Part shown: positions 10,685-23,170 of the stretch, one piece after another
Layout of the letters: each line of letters opens with the position of its first letter
How positions within the stretch are numbered: the stretch's first letter is position 1
NCBI RefSeq assembly: GCF_040183065.1
Contig: NC_091132.1
Span: 93,656,606 to 93,720,605, forward strand
From: Periplaneta americana
Taxonomy: Eukaryota; Arthropoda; Insecta; Blattodea; Blattidae
Length of the DNA stretch: 64,000 bases
Direction of reading: 5' to 3'
Notes under the pieces: generated by a model
What the model was told of the DNA's origin: nothing
Databases searched by the model: none
The model's input: the letters and a program-made list of their open reading frames with translations, nothing else
Position numbers and translations under genes: made by a program

Positions 10685-11560
10685 CGTGCAACGTTCGAAC
10701 ATGAAAGGGGATATCAAGATACTTCAAACTTCGTCCTACTCCATAGGTATCCCAACAGTACGTGAAAATGAAGCATGTACACTATACGAGTCCGTTTAAA
10801 ACCGGTAAGGGGCCTTATGTTCGGTTCATGTGTGCCGAATCTCAATAGAACCGAAGCTCCCTTTCCTTACATATGTTCGGTGCCTTTATTCTTAGTTCCT
10901 CCTCTCCCTGCGCCTTTTATGTTTTAGCTGCATGAGATGCCAGGCACATATCTTGAGAAATTTAGCACAGTAATGAGTATAGGTAATTTTTGTTTTTTTT
11001 TTTGTTGGCTATTTAACGACGCTGTATCAACTATGAGGTTATTTAGCATCGATGAGATTGGTGATAGCGAGATGGTATTTGGCGAGATGAGGCCAAGGAT
11101 TCGCCAGAGATTACCTGGTATTCACCTTAAGATTGGGGAAAACCTCGGAAAAATCCTATCCAGGTAATCAGCCCAAGCGGAGATCGAACCCTCGCCGAGC
11201 GCAACTTCAGACCGGCAGGCAAGCGCCTTAACCGACTGAGCCACGCCGGTGGCAATTTTTCTTGTTATTAATATGACTAAAGATCCACAAAAATATGCGT
11301 ATAAATAAATAAAACAAAATATATAAAAAAAAAACATATATGATCATTGTACCCACTAGTATTATTCAATGCTCAAACATGAGAGAGGAAAGCAAGACTT
11401 TACAAACTTCGTCTTAATCCATATGAGATTCTACCCGTAATCGCAAAATAGGTGCTCAAGTCTTTAAGCAGTTTAAAATAGTGGTCTGCAATATTCAAAC
11501 ATGAGAGAGACAACCAAGACTTTAAAAACTTCGTCTTATTTGATATGAAAAACTAATCTC
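10685..11560. repeat. Three copies of a roughly 65-bp unit, two about 124 bp apart
   Basis: Related segments start near 10694, 11371 and 11497. Each has TTCAAACATGAGAGAG or close, then CAAGACTTTAAAAACTTCGT or close. The last two are about 124 bp apart. The first is about 680 bp away, and a SINE at 11002-11264 lies between, so this looks like an old tandem array broken by an insertion and decay. Confidence 0.65.
11002..11264 (-). mobile_element. tRNA-derived SINE, family 4
   Basis: On the minus strand the head reads GCGTGGCTCAGTCGGTTAAG (box A) and GAGGGTTCGATCTCC (box B). The body follows with the motifs TCGCTATCACCAATCTCATC and ATAACCTCATAGTTGATACA and ends AGCGTCGTTAAATAGCC-like. Another copy is at 38052-38302 and a 5' fragment at 23786-23816. 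Confidence 0.85.
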
Positions 11561-11599
11561 AAGATCTATCCTAGAATAAGAAATGGTGGGAGTGGAAGA

Positions 11600-14235
11600 C
11601 ATTGAATATTTTTATAACAAGATGGAACAAACACGACAGACCATCTTCTGCAGACCGAACATCGACGAATGTTGAACCAAAAATCTTACTATAATAATAC
11701 CGGACAGCTGTATACTAGCAGCATTGACGTGAGTGCGAAAAATCGCGGACCTGACATCTAGCGCAGAGGGATGGAATTACGTCTATATATACAAATATTA
11801 ACATAGCGAGATTCGGACTATTGTTTAAAACGTGAGTTACTAATGTGGAATTATATATGAAACACTTAAGAAATGTTGAATAATATTTAATGTAAAATTA
11901 TTATCTTATATCAAAGCTGCATATTATGAGAAATATTGCATACTTCATATTACTTCCCGTAATTAATTGTTACATATTTTTTCTTTTGTTTACCGAGACA
12001 AAATCTATCTGATATTAGGAATGAATTTACAGTATTGTTTTATATACGCATTGCTGACAACTGCAAAGATAAAATTGATAGTAGTCAGATGCTTGTAATA
12101 ATTAGTAAAGGCAAGTGGACAACAATAAAACTTAATTTGATAAAACCTTAAACTCCAATACATTTTAACTTCTATTTATTTATTAGGTCTAAATAAAAAA
12201 CCTAATTTGTATATTTCTATCAACACAAAGACGAAGGAATTAGGCCTACTAAAGAATGTTGTTGACTTACGTTTTATGAACTGTCGGAAATCGAAAGTAC
12301 GATTTGGAGCAATTTGTAATGCTGCAATTGTCATAATTATAAACAGCACATATACACCCTGACATTTTAACACTAGTACTAATTCATAAAACTATTAACA
12401 AATTAACTAGCCCAGCAACAATATACATTGCAGTTGATTACAGCTTGTTTCGCAAGTATCTCCATCCCGGCAGGTAGGTTGCAGTACCATCGTCGTTCGC
12501 ACGTAAAACTGCTAGCTGTCCGGTATTATCATAGTAAGGTATTTGGTTGAACTTCGTCATACTCGAATTACTTGAATAGAACATAGCGCCTGTGATGCAT
12601 GTCGCTAATACTTGCATTATCTGTATCACTGCCTGCTTGATCATATCCTATCCCTGCGTACACAGCTATAGGATGCGATCCAGCAATGATCTGTATAGTC
12701 ACACAAATATTGTTACCGAGCAACTGTGATTTATTTAAATATGTGATGAATGTAATTATAGCTACTTTCTGTCATTAAATGGTATAGTAACAACTGTCAT
12801 GAATTTTTAAAACGTAATGTGATGTACCTATATGTATTTATGTATATTTTTGTCGATGTTTAATGATATTCTTGAAATAAAAATTACCTGTCTTTAAATC
12901 TAAATAGAACTTCATAAGATTTCTTCTAAAATATTTACTCAATATGAGAGGGAAGGGCAGGAGAGTCCAGGGAACTTCAAGCACACACATCATACAAGGC
13001 GCAAGTTTGAGCGAGCCATCAGAGATCCGCTTCTTCAAAGTAGACTTCGTTTCTTGTCACGCTCGACAAACTTGAACCAAACTTAGAGCTAGAAATGCAC
13101 GACACTAATACCTACTTTATTACCTTGAGGGAAGATAGATATCGTATGTTGCAAAAATAAACTAAAACATAAGTATTAAAAGGTAGGTGTATATAATGGG
13201 GTCAAAACTTACTTCACTTCATTGTCTTGCTTACTATTTAAATCGATATAAAAATTAATTTTAGAAAGCGAAAAACAATGGATGACTTTTATACATGTAC
13301 TAATTTTGTAACGCTTAGCATTGTTGGACCATACTATCATTAAGTAGCTATATTTGAGCTGCGGTTCGTGGTAATTTTCTTTCGATTTAGAAGAAAGCTT
13401 TGGCGCTAATTTAGAATAATAACGCTTTGTCTGAAACAATTTATGCGTATGTTCACCAATAATTGTATAGTACAGTCAATAAAGTTACACTCCTTGTGAT
13501 ATAATTATTGGAAGATTTGAGTATCAGATATTCTCCAAAAGTTATGTAATTTAATTCCTAAATCGGTGTCTTCCGACATTTAGTTAAGTAACTAGATTGC
13601 ATATTTTGTGTATCTGAGATAGTTATATTCATTAAGCACGTTTTTCGTTAATTTTTTCTGAAAATGAATCATTTGATTTATTTTAGGTAACTTTTACGAA
13701 TTCCAATGTTATTTATATTATTGTTTCTGCAACCAGTACCACTACTCTTATGACAACTACTGTTATCAACTTTGCCGATTCATTAGCAGGTTGTTTATGC
13801 CAAGCTACATAAATTTTCAAAGAAGACAGAAAATTATTGTAATTAAGAATATTTGCAATGTAATTTGCGTCTGAATTTCAGTTAAGAGATCTTATGTTTA
13901 CACCAAATATTATTAATTATGTTTTAAGAGGTTTTATTCTGCAAGTGTTAAAGAAAGCTACTTCTTCCAAATCTTCTTAATTTTAGATCTCAAAAGTATT
14001 TAACAATTTCCCTCCCTGGGAAAGGCTAAAACTTTTTTAAATATTATATGTATTAATTAATTTTTACAAACATTGTCTTCTTCAAGTACATAATGGACGG
14101 AAAAGAGTCATCTTGTATTTTTTATCGACTGAGTATCCAAAGAGTTTTAAGTCATAGAAGCAATGTACAGTATATTCATTCATTCATTCATTTGGTGCCG
14201 GGACCATTATTTCCTAATGATTCTGCCATTGATTC
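11600..14235. other. Long AT-rich stretch, one dispersed repeat
   Basis: No gene recognised. A dispersed motif around ACCAAATACCTTACTATGAT/ATAATACCGGACAGCTAGCA appears inverted relative to itself at 11689-11720 and 12500-12550, and again at 48470-48510. A 68-codon minus-strand frame (12438-12644) spans it. This may be a short transposon end, but its borders are not seen. Confidence 0.4.
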
Positions 14236-14790
14236 TTTCTCGATTATATTGGTCTACAATAATGAAATGTCAAATTATTGCACGAAATGGGACCTGAAAA
14301 TGAACGGGAGGAAAACGAAAATCCTGATTTGTAAAAACGGAAGTAAAATGAGTAAAAGAGAGAAATGGTTTCTTAACAATAACTCAATTGATTGCGTTCC
14401 TAAATACACATATTTAGGTGTTATATTAGATGGGAAGGATAAGCGAATGACGCATATTAAGTAGCATTTAATAAAGGCAATGGTGCACTTACAGCGATAG
14501 ACATGTGCTTGAATAAATGACAGAATATAGAGATTAAAAACCTGTTCAATTTTAATTTTATAGAGAAATTGTAGAATCGAAAATATTGTATAATATAGAA
14601 ATCTGGGTTATTGATTTACTTAGCTAGTTTACTGATAAAATTAGATCTAAATTTTGTAAACATATGTCTAGGAATTCGTTAATTAAATGAATCCATTAAT
14701 GTGTTCCTTACTGCTGACAGTGCTTTCTCTATAGAAAGACGACGGCAAACATAATGTGATAACACTGGAAGATCACCAATGGTGCACGAA
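14236..14790 (+). pseudogene. LINE reverse transcriptase fragment
   Basis: The frame to 14464 reads YCTKWDLKMNGRKTKILICK then KYTYLGVILDGKDKRMTHIK, which is the palm/thumb junction of non-LTR reverse transcriptases (N/R-KTK, then YLGV). Beyond the stop, broken frames continue with recognisable scraps (IENIV, then EDHQWCTKC). The YADD motif lies upstream of what survives. It is strongly degenerate. Confidence 0.7.
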
Positions 14791-15054
14791 GTGTGTGATA
14801 AAGTGCTAATGTGCTAGTTCTAATTTTTCACTAGAAAATTAAAAATAGGCCCGCCTCCGATGGGGTTTCTTCCTTTCTACAGATCGACGAAACAGGATTT
14901 TCTGTTTTTAAATACAAAATTTAAGTTTTTTTCTTCATACTCTCAAAGTAGGCCAAATTTCCGAAATGTGGGAAATTTTTCACTGTCTCTTAATCTGCCA
15001 CAAATAATTAGTGTAAATGAATGAAATACTTGGTTTTAAGAACTAAAGTGATCA

Positions 15055-15205
15055 TCCACCTCTGATTGAGATACTGGCTGATTTGTACCTACATCTATTT
15101 TATCAGGCAGTAGGCCTACATCTCACGTGACGATGTTTCAGAGGAAGAACAATAAATTGTTTGTAAACATCAGAAATCTGGTTAGTGTAATATCACAGTC
15201 TACTG
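15055..15205. repeat. Dispersed repeat, copy 1
   Basis: This matches 22018-22160 in the same orientation: CTCTGATTGAGATACTGGCT, TATCAGGCAGTAGGCC, CACGTGACGATGTTTCAGAG and GTTAGTGTAAT. The family is unknown; the second copy directly follows an (AAT)n array. Confidence 0.7.
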
Positions 15206-15516
15206 TATACAGTCACGAAATTTGGGGTGATTTTTTTCATTTCTCGCGATAGTTGCTAGCCGCTTGGAGCGCTGTATTAGGAACAATAGACTGTGTCATT
15301 GCCATCGTGATCTAATACAGACCGTAAGGCAGACCATGTGACTCGCTTAACCCGATCACGAAGGGCGGCGTTTCAACCATATAAATTAATTGGAATGCAT
15401 AAAGAGTAACATATATTTCTCTAAACGAATGCATTATAGGAATCATTGTTCGCAGTAACAGTTTTTGGAGGCAATCTCTTGTTGCACACATAGACCTACA
15501 AAAACAATAAATGCTG

Positions 15517-15813
15517 TCATATTTTTCGGCATACTGAATTCATGTAGCCTATATGTTTTACCCAATGTTTTTGAAAAGTCCTACCCCTGCGGCTGCCACT
15601 TTCAGTACCGGAATTATTTTTCGTGGAATTACCAGAAATAGTAACAGGGATGTCATTGTCACAAGCTGCCGAAGATGGATGACTTTTACTGCTACATGCT
15701 GTCGATTCGATATCACCATCATCATCACGATTATCAGTCGAAGTCCTTTTGTATTTCACTATATACTTATCCATTTTAACGATTTTGAAACGCAAGACAT
15801 AATGTAATTGCAA
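15517..15813 (-). pseudogene. N-terminal part of a possible zinc-finger hAT-type protein
   Basis: A 98-codon frame begins at an ATG and has a low-complexity acidic and serine-rich stretch, followed by RRGRTFQKHWVKHIGYMNSV. The layout (MDKY start, Ser-rich spacer, then F-Q-x-x-W) resembles the N-terminus of TTF-type or ZNF862-like transposon-derived proteins. The zinc ligands expected after this point are missing because the frame stops. Function cannot be assigned. Confidence 0.4.
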
Positions 15814-16129
15814 GGATAAGTGACACAGGTCAAATAGAACACAAACTAACGTCTAGCGGTCTACACGTTCTGACTTCTAACTATTTCGTTCAATTATTGA
15901 AGTCTGGAAATTCAAATTCAGTATAAATTACACTGTATTCAACATGATTTCGCAAGAAAAAATCTCTCGCTGGCTGTTGCGTTTCGTGATTGTTGCAAAG
16001 CTGCCAATTAAAGCACAAAGAACTTCGCCAAGTTGTTATAAGTACTGTCCATTTACTGAATGTTTTAGCTAGGAGGGATGGGACACTCTTCGCAACAGGT
16101 ATGTCGGCTCACTGGTAACGTATGTGGTT

Positions 16130-16392
16130 GTGTCAAAAGGTTATCCTAAAAGAAACGGCTAATTAATTTCGTAGTATAAACGTTTTCATCGTATCGTACC
16201 CAACCGGCTTCATTTGTAGTACAATAATTAAATGTTACCGCCTTCAGTTTACATTATTGACTTAACAAGTGGCATTCCCTTAATATTAGGACTATTTAGA
16301 AAACGGTCACTTCACTTATATGTCAACGTGGATTTTAATTCCTATGAATTCAACTATCCGTTTGTTTTAAGATAACCTTTTTACAGCGGTGT
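16130..16392. mobile_element. Candidate MITE with about 40-bp inverted ends
   Basis: The left end AAAAGGTTATCCTAAAAGAA and the reverse complement of the right end (AAAAGGTTATCTTAAAACAA) match through ACGGCTAATT/ACGGATAGTT. The target duplication is not clear. A second, overlapping inverted repeat (CATCGTACCCAACCGGC) links 16185-16212 with 16466-16490. Confidence 0.65.
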
Positions 16393-16671
16393 ATTACAAA
16401 AGCCAGCCGCCCATCAATGCGATGAGAGAGTCAATTTTAATTACGGTCAAGAAGCAAACCTTTGTAGTGCCGGTTGGGTACGATGAAAATGTTTATATTT
16501 TTTTAAAGAATAGTAACTTAAAGAAAAAATAATACTACAATTTTCAATGCGGTATGCTGTGCATACCCACTCAAATTTTGGGGTTTGCTTGAGCGACCGA
16601 GCATACCCGTAGTAGGCGCCTATGGGCCAGTCCTTACACAATTCGCTTCCCTTCCACGGCTGTAAGTATTA

Positions 16672-16742
16672 CTTTCTTACTTACAAATGACTTTTAAGGA
16701 ACCCGAAGGTTCATTGCCGCCCTCACATAAGCCCGCCATCGT
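16672..16742 (-). mobile_element. Very short LINE 3' end
   Basis: About 70 bases are nearly identical to the 3' end of the LINE at 60092-60962: a TTAC-type tail, then TTTTAAGGAACCCGAAGGTT and CATTGCCGCCCTCACATAAG. It is an extreme 5' truncation. Confidence 0.85.
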
Positions 16743-18964
16743 TGTTATAGATATCTTGTATTTCCAAACCTCCTAGTGATCCATACCATTTTCTATTCAC
16801 GCCTAAACACCAACTCAGAAGCATATTAGTTATCCATGACCCTATATACCTTCATTGATTTGCAAAAATTTTAATGGTATTCTTTGTTAAAATATGCACA
16901 TTTAATTACGCGTCCTATTGTCAAATAAGTGTCCACCTACGAGTCTTCACACATATAATAACAATACGGCTTATTGATCCCACACAATAGCCCGGTTGTG
17001 ATCTCTATCTGTATTGGACGATCATAGTATGATATTAAATATGCATATTTCTTATACTTGTTGATTGATCTTGTTGCTGTACTTTTAGTTCGATTTTTAA
17101 AGTGTTTTTAATTGTCTTTTTAAAATTTTAAGTTAGTATTCGCATAATTGGTCACATGTATTATGTAATTTTGATATACATTATGTACAGATATCTATAT
17201 TGTCTGAAGATGCCCACATTGGGCGAAAACGTTCACAAATTAATTAAAATGTGTTAACAAAATATATTTTTTGGGTTGACATTATAAATAAGTCAAGACG
17301 GAAACATTAAAACCACATTACTCGTTTATCATAATACGACTTATTGGATAATCTACAAAGATGAATTCAAAATTCAAATAGATAGTTTAGTTTATGTATT
17401 ATATCATCATTATCATCAATTTTATTAGAGAGTTTTATTGTTAAGATGGAAAGGTAATATTATGTATTATTCCTATAACTATTGGACAAAGATCAAAAAC
17501 TGTTTACGTTATTGTTAGTAAAAATTTTTTTCAGAAGACAATATTATGAGTAATATGAAGATATAAATAATATTCTACTTATTCGAACAATCATGAAGTT
17601 ATTGAAGGATTCTCTTCAAATATTACATCATCATCTCTATTTCAATTAATCCACTTATATTTGCCTTCAACAATTAACTTTCTTTTTTCTTTAATGTATC
17701 ACATCACATTATATTGTACATGTTATTGTATTCAGGAACCTTGTGGTCACTCAAATTCTTTGAGCTGATGTCTATAATTTAGAAGAATATAAATTAACGG
17801 TAATGATATTTCAGTTATGTACAACCCTTCCCTTCATAGGTTACGTCAGGCTAGGTAGCAGCGGTAACGGTAACTTTACATTGCTTCTGACTTGCTAAAC
17901 GTGCACTATAGTATGGCTGGTCCTAATAGTTCATATTGTGGTCTAGATGTCCTGTTGTCATATTAATTTTAATAATACAAGCTCTACACTGATCTACGTT
18001 GCTTCAGATATCTATAACAACGTAATTATATCTATTATTTCTGTTGCTCAGTAACTATTCTATTTTCTGTCATTAATGCTGTAGTACATTATATTGTGTG
18101 AATTGTATTTTAAATTAGTTGCGAAGAAAATGCTGCTTATCGCAATATGGTGGAAGAAATAATTGTTTAAAATTTAATGGCGACTAAACTCTTTCAGGAA
18201 TATAGGAATCTGTTCATTAATATTGTAAATTTAATACTGTATATCCCTTCGATGTCCCGTTGAATTTCACTAAATTTAATTTTTTTGCAGGTATGTTACA
18301 TAACGTTGGTATAATACAATCATAATTTTCCCGCTGTCTAAATTAACGTTTATCCAAAAAATCTCTCAGCATCCGAGGAATAAATCTGTTTTATACACGT
18401 TGTGCTCTGTTTGTGACGTCATCGCTTGAATTAACCTAAGTGCAATATGCTTAATTTTTGGAATATGTACTATTCAATTGAATGTTTTTTACTGCTTTAA
18501 CTGACAATTAATTCACTTAGACTTATTTTTCAATAATATTTAATAGTACAATACAAATCATTCTCAATTTATTAATTCCCAGTTGCTGTAATCCAGTACT
18601 ATTTCATTACAGTCAGTTTATCAATTTCAATCTTGAGCTATTCTAAATTAGGAGAATAAAATTCAAAATTACTACATACTATTTATCTCGATTTTAATAA
18701 ACATTTTGCATGCATAATATAGGCAGATTTCCTGTATTGAAATTCAGAACATCTCAATTTGTGAATCTAATGTACTGGATTGCGGCTTCTCTTAAGTTCT
18801 TTCAGATGCTGGTAATTACATTAATGCAGTTCCAAAACTAAGCGAGTGTTACAGGATGTGTAGTGATGAGCGCAAGACAATATGAATTCATATAGGCTAT
18901 CATGAAATGCAGTTCAAAAGTGAGATTATGTAAGTATTGATTATACTGTATTTAAAATAATCCC
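16743..18964. other. Unassigned AT-rich DNA with one hairpin motif
   Basis: No gene recognised. At 17204-17231 lies a hairpin, CTGAAGATGCCCACATTG followed by GGGCGAAAACG, of the kind often seen near the 3' ends of arthropod retroelements. The sequence after it (TTTTTTGGGTTGACATTATA) may be the end of such an element. Confidence 0.45.
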
Positions 18965-19277
18965 TAGCACTACAGCCCGTGAAGGGCCTAGACGACCGAT
19001 CAGCCGGCTGCTGGTCTCACGCCCACATGCCGAAGCAGAGGTGGACTATCTTCCAACCAGAATGGAGGTATCGTGTAGTTAGCTGGCTTTCGCAACCGGA
19101 TTTCGCTACCTATCATAGCTCCCCAAGTGCATCACGATGCTGGTGGGCCCCGGTCCCATACACTGGCTGAAATTTCTTGAGAAAATTTCTTCTCCCATGA
19201 GAACTCGAACCAGCTCGCATTCCGTAACGCGAGTCCTAGGCAGGATGCCTTAGACCACTACGCCACGGCGCGGGACG
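18965..19277 (-). mobile_element. tRNA-derived SINE, family 5 (about 310 bp)
   Basis: The minus-strand head reads GCCGTGGCGTAGTGGTCTAA (box A) and GAGCTGGTTCGAGTTCTC (box B), followed by a body with GAGAAGAAATTTTCTC and AGCATCGTGATGCACTTGGG. It appears close to full length and is markedly GC-richer than its surroundings. Confidence 0.8.
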
Positions 19278-20384
19278 ATATTGTGTTTAGTGAAGTGAAT
19301 TTTATTTAAAAAAAATCCTTGATTGTTGAAAATAGGTACTAATCCCTAATAATATGCACATTTGTCCTTTATATTCTGGAACACTATCAATATTATAACA
19401 ATCAGTATTTGATGTAAGAAATCTTTTATGCAGAAGAGCGTCCATTTAATGCTTGTACTGAGATTTGGAGATAGTGTTTATTCTGTCTGTGGATTTAAAG
19501 CGGATACTTCCGGAGCAGAATACTATTAAATTTGTCTAATTTTCTCATCTCAATATGAAACATATATTTTAAATTTCTTAAGTTCATTATGACTAATACT
19601 TTGCAAAAATACGAAAATTTTACACAAATAATGGTTGAAGCTTAGGGAAAGGAAGGAAAATTCTAACGAAAACAATGACAATTGCATTATTACATAGATA
19701 AAATAATATTCCAAGATTGAGCAATACCTATCAAATTTGAATTTAGGCTATAACCAATGCAACTGCTCGAATAAAATTTGTTTACCTTGCTAAATCGTTC
19801 CCAGTAGGTAATTCACAGTAGAATATAAATGCGGATTGTATAAAATATAACTTAAGATAAAGCTTGTGTCATAATTCTAATTTAAAGTTAAATTTGCTAA
19901 GATTTCCCAAAGATATATTATATTTTGTTTCTTCATGATGATAAATTTGAAAATGTTCATGTTTACTACACGATGTTTAGAAGTCAAGATACAATATTGT
20001 ATGTACAGTACATACAAACTTCCCCAATCAGGATCAATCTATGCAGACAATGTACACTTAATACATATGAAAATAATGACAATAATGAACAATATTGATA
20101 AAAAGTGTTATAAAAACTAACACAAATGCAACTAGTACAAAGAATAATAATGTAATAAGGTAATTTGTATAAGTCTTGAAAATTTAAATATAGGGTACAT
20201 TAGAGTAAATTAGGCGTTCTAAAATTGAAAGAGATTCTTTACAGCAATGGCTATAATCATAAATACTAGAGCCAGGATATTTGGAAAAAATGTCTTTTAT
20301 ACTAGGTGGAAGTAAATCATTATTTTCATAGATGTAAATGTGATTTGGGGTAAATCAAAGTGATTAGGGCCAATTTTTATTTTG
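19278..20384. other. AT-rich stretch, nothing recognised
   Basis: No gene, tRNA-like box pair or clear repeat was found. Confidence 0.4.
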
Positions 20385-21180
20385 TCTGTTTTGCCTTTTT
20401 TAAAGTGTACCTTACTAATTCAATTACAAATGCCTTTTTTGTCATTTTAAAGCAATATTTCTTGTTTATTTGCAATTTTTTAATTAATTGTAATGTAATG
20501 TCTATGATGAAATTTAAATATATGAAACAATGACTCACTTTACTAACAATAGTAAATAAAAGTAATTTATTTACGTGCTTAATCTGGTCATAATCGTGCT
20601 TTAATACTATTGGTGCAATAAGAATAATGATAGACAATGTACAAATACTGTATAATATCATGTCTTCACGATAACAACAATCAGCTTTATAATTTTAAAT
20701 ATTAAGCCCGTTCTCTTATTTGCTTTCATATTTTCAAATCTTACTGTTACAATTCTGTGCCACACGTGTTTATTATTGTTTGAGAAAGAATGAGTGAGGA
20801 ACAGTCAGGTTATTGTCGGGTGACAGAAGGTATATTTATAAGATCGGTTAGCTAGAATGCCTAAATTCAGTAAACCATTGAAAAGTAAACTTTTAGTGAA
20901 TTTGGTGCCCATTGTGTTTTTAGCCGATGGAAGAGATTTGTTACGTAAGGTTTGTGAAAAGACAGTTAATCACACGAAAAAAAGTATTTTACAAGTAACA
21001 TGTGTCAACTACGAAATAATAAAAGAGCGAGTTATTTTGATGTAGGCCTAATTTAAATTTATTGCTAAAATATATTATGCCTTTTTAAAGTTTATAATGC
21101 CTATTTAAAAATGTATTGTGCCTTTCTTTTACGTTTTATTGCCTTTTTTCCCTGTCTATTTTAACTATTATAAACGCCTG
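20385..21180 (+). mobile_element. Possible hAT-type element with TGCCTTTTT repeats and a BED-like finger remnant
   Basis: The motif TGCCTTTTT(T)AAAG or close recurs at 20392, 20430, 21079, 21100, 21119 and 21141, clustered at both ends of the interval. Between the clusters, an open frame at 20857-21045 reads MPKFSKPLKSKLLVNLVPIV, then VCEKTVNHTKKS. It resembles the start of a hAT-type zinc-finger transposase, but the closing His residues are lost. Clean ends and target duplication were not identified. Confidence 0.4.
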
Positions 21181-21526
21181 AACATCCGGGCTCTGTTAAT
21201 TGCATTAGAAAGGAGACCAATCTCACAATAGGAAAACAAAAAGAGATGAGTAATTGTGTCTTGTGGTCATACCATCAGACCTACAACCTCGATGGATAAT
21301 TAGTTGTATTTTCCCTTGAAATAATCAATTGTGGGTTCCTAAATGCGATATTTATGTTTATGAACGCCGAAAGGTTAGCCCTCATGTGACTCTGTTCTGA
21401 TAGTTGGCTTAATGATTTAGACTGTTGAGAAATTGGGAGCAATAACAAAGATATCAAAACTTCCATAAGACATCATGGACTTCCTCGTTCACTTTGTAAG
21501 GATTCTCATTTAAAGCAGTAACAATT

Positions 21527-21761
21527 GAGGGGTTTTCCGGAAAAAGGGCGTATACGTCAATATGACGAATTGAGATACATGCAATATAAGATTTTAAAAC
21601 GCACCTGAATAAAATGTTATGCACGCACGCAGCCCTGTCCCGCAGGCATGTACAGTACAATCAAAACAAAATTTCGCTACTATAATTATTCACTACATTT
21701 TAAACCGTTTTCCCGAACAAGGGCGTATAGGTCTATCCGCCTTTCTTCCGGCAAAGCCCTC
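21527..21761. mobile_element. 235-bp MITE flanked by AATT (same family as 32532-34082)
   Basis: The ends are inverted repeats (GAGGGGTTTTCCGGAAAAAG at left; reverse complement of the right end GAGGGCTTTGCCGGAAGAAA). AATT lies on both sides (21523-21526 and 21762-21765). The internal motif GGCGTATA(C/G) recurs on both sides in inverted orientation, matching the larger element at 32532-34082. Confidence 0.8.
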
Positions 21762-21942
21762 AATTAAAGATCAAATTTTGATGTACATGAAGGAATTAGT
21801 CTAATATCACATAATATAATCGCATATGAATTTTTCGTGGAAAATGAACAGCGATGACCAGATCAGTTATAAGTGAAAAGTCTTTTTAGTATTACAGAAA
21901 TGCATTTTGACTGCTTGAGAATTGCATTGTGATTCCAATTAC

Positions 21943-21943
<1 letters not shown>

Positions 21944-21987
<44 letters not shown>

Positions 21988-22016
21988 TAATAATAATAAT
22001 AAATAATAATAATAAT
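21944..22016. repeat. (AAT)n microsatellite
   Basis: Imperfect AAT array of about 24 units. Confidence 0.95.
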
Positions 22017-22017
22017 T

Positions 22018-22160
22018 TCCTCCGATTGAGATTTTGGCTGATATGTACATCTATTATCAGGCAGTAAATTATATCTCACTTGACGATATGTTTCAAAGGA
22101 GGAACAATAATTATTATTTGTATGCATTTGAAGTTTGATTAGTGTAATTTGAAGCTAATA
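22018..22160. repeat. Dispersed repeat, copy 2
   Basis: Second copy of the unit at 15055-15205, starting directly after the (AAT)n array. The microsatellite and the repeat may together be one retroposon. Confidence 0.7.
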
Positions 22161-22184
22161 GGCGATGTATGCAAAGAAGGGGGA

Positions 22185-22294
22185 AAGGAACTGGCTACTC
22201 TACCCTATTATCTCCTGGCTTGGTTGCCCCATAAATGTTTCCTTGTTGGTATCACTTGTGAGGTTCAAACCTGTCTTGGGACAGTTAACTAAAC

Positions 22295-22343
<49 letters not shown>
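22185..22343 (+). mobile_element. SINE-like fragment with (AAT)n tail
   Basis: A segment with GAACTGGCTACTCTACCC, TTATCTCCTGGCTTGG and AGGTTCAAACCTGTCTTGGG is followed by an (AAT)n array to 22343. I remember related repeats from cockroach DNA. A box B-like GGTTCAAACC is present. Confidence 0.6.
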
Positions 22344-22344
22344 T

Positions 22345-23170
22345 TGTTTTTTGCTAGAAAAATACAATACAAAGAAATTCTAAATTTAATTAAGACATTC
22401 TAGCATTCCTTGAAAGAGTGTGTTCTCGTGCTCAGGATAGGATTCCTTACATAATAAATTTACATGAATAAATTACAATAAAATAGCTCTAAAAATTAAT
22501 AATTACCCATAACAAATTGCTTACATACATTTTTAAATTTTAAATTGTTGCTGGTAAATTTCTTTATTAATTTGTTGTAAATTCTAGGACCAATATAAGT
22601 GCTATATTGGAAGCAGTCTCGTTAAATACTTGGGTTGAAACAAACATATTTACACTTGTCTTTGGTTTTATGTTTGTGAGTATATGATCAGAAATATGTG
22701 ACTTTTATATATAAAATTTAATAATGCATTCATATAAATTTCACACATATTTTCATAAATTCAGATTATAAAAACAATTTTTCGCTAGGATAAACAATAT
22801 GTTTTTAGATGTATTTTAATTATTCTTCTCTCTAATAAATCTATTGGATTAAGGTTATTTTATAAGTACTACCTCATTCTAATATTTCACATTAGATTAT
22901 AGACCGAAATAAGACAAGGTAAACTGTACATAGTAGCCTACATCCTTTGGTAAGTAATTTCGTAATTGAACAAAGTAGTAGACCTATGTGATTCTACGTA
23001 ACTTGTTACAAAAGGTAGTCGATTTGTTTGTCCCATTTCAGATGTTTATGCATAATGATTCCTAAACATTTAAAGTCTGAAGGTTCTTTTTATAATTTAA
23101 CAATTACAGCGGAACAACCAACATTGTGTAGTTTAATGTTTAGAGAAGAATTTAGGCAATTTATAAGATT
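22345..23170 (-). mobile_element. Degenerate CR1/Jockey-like LINE 3' part, copy 1
   Basis: The minus strand carries scraps of a reverse transcriptase C-terminus: FKCLGIIMHKHLKWDKQI and YIGPRIYNKLIKKF. It also has the 3' non-coding landmark CTCGTGCTCA shared with copies at 43690-44645 and 52963-53766. Many stops are present. Confidence 0.7.

Noticed and set aside
17204..17231. Hammerhead ribozyme-like core (CTGAAGA ... GAAA) in a hairpin
   Set aside because: The CUGANGA and GAAA words are present, but stem II (GCCC/GGGC) cannot pair in the register needed, and stems I and III were not found. I treat it as a simple hairpin.
21944..22343. CRISPR-like or telomeric array
   Set aside because: The repeats are simple AAT microsatellites without spacers; nothing in the window is bacterial.
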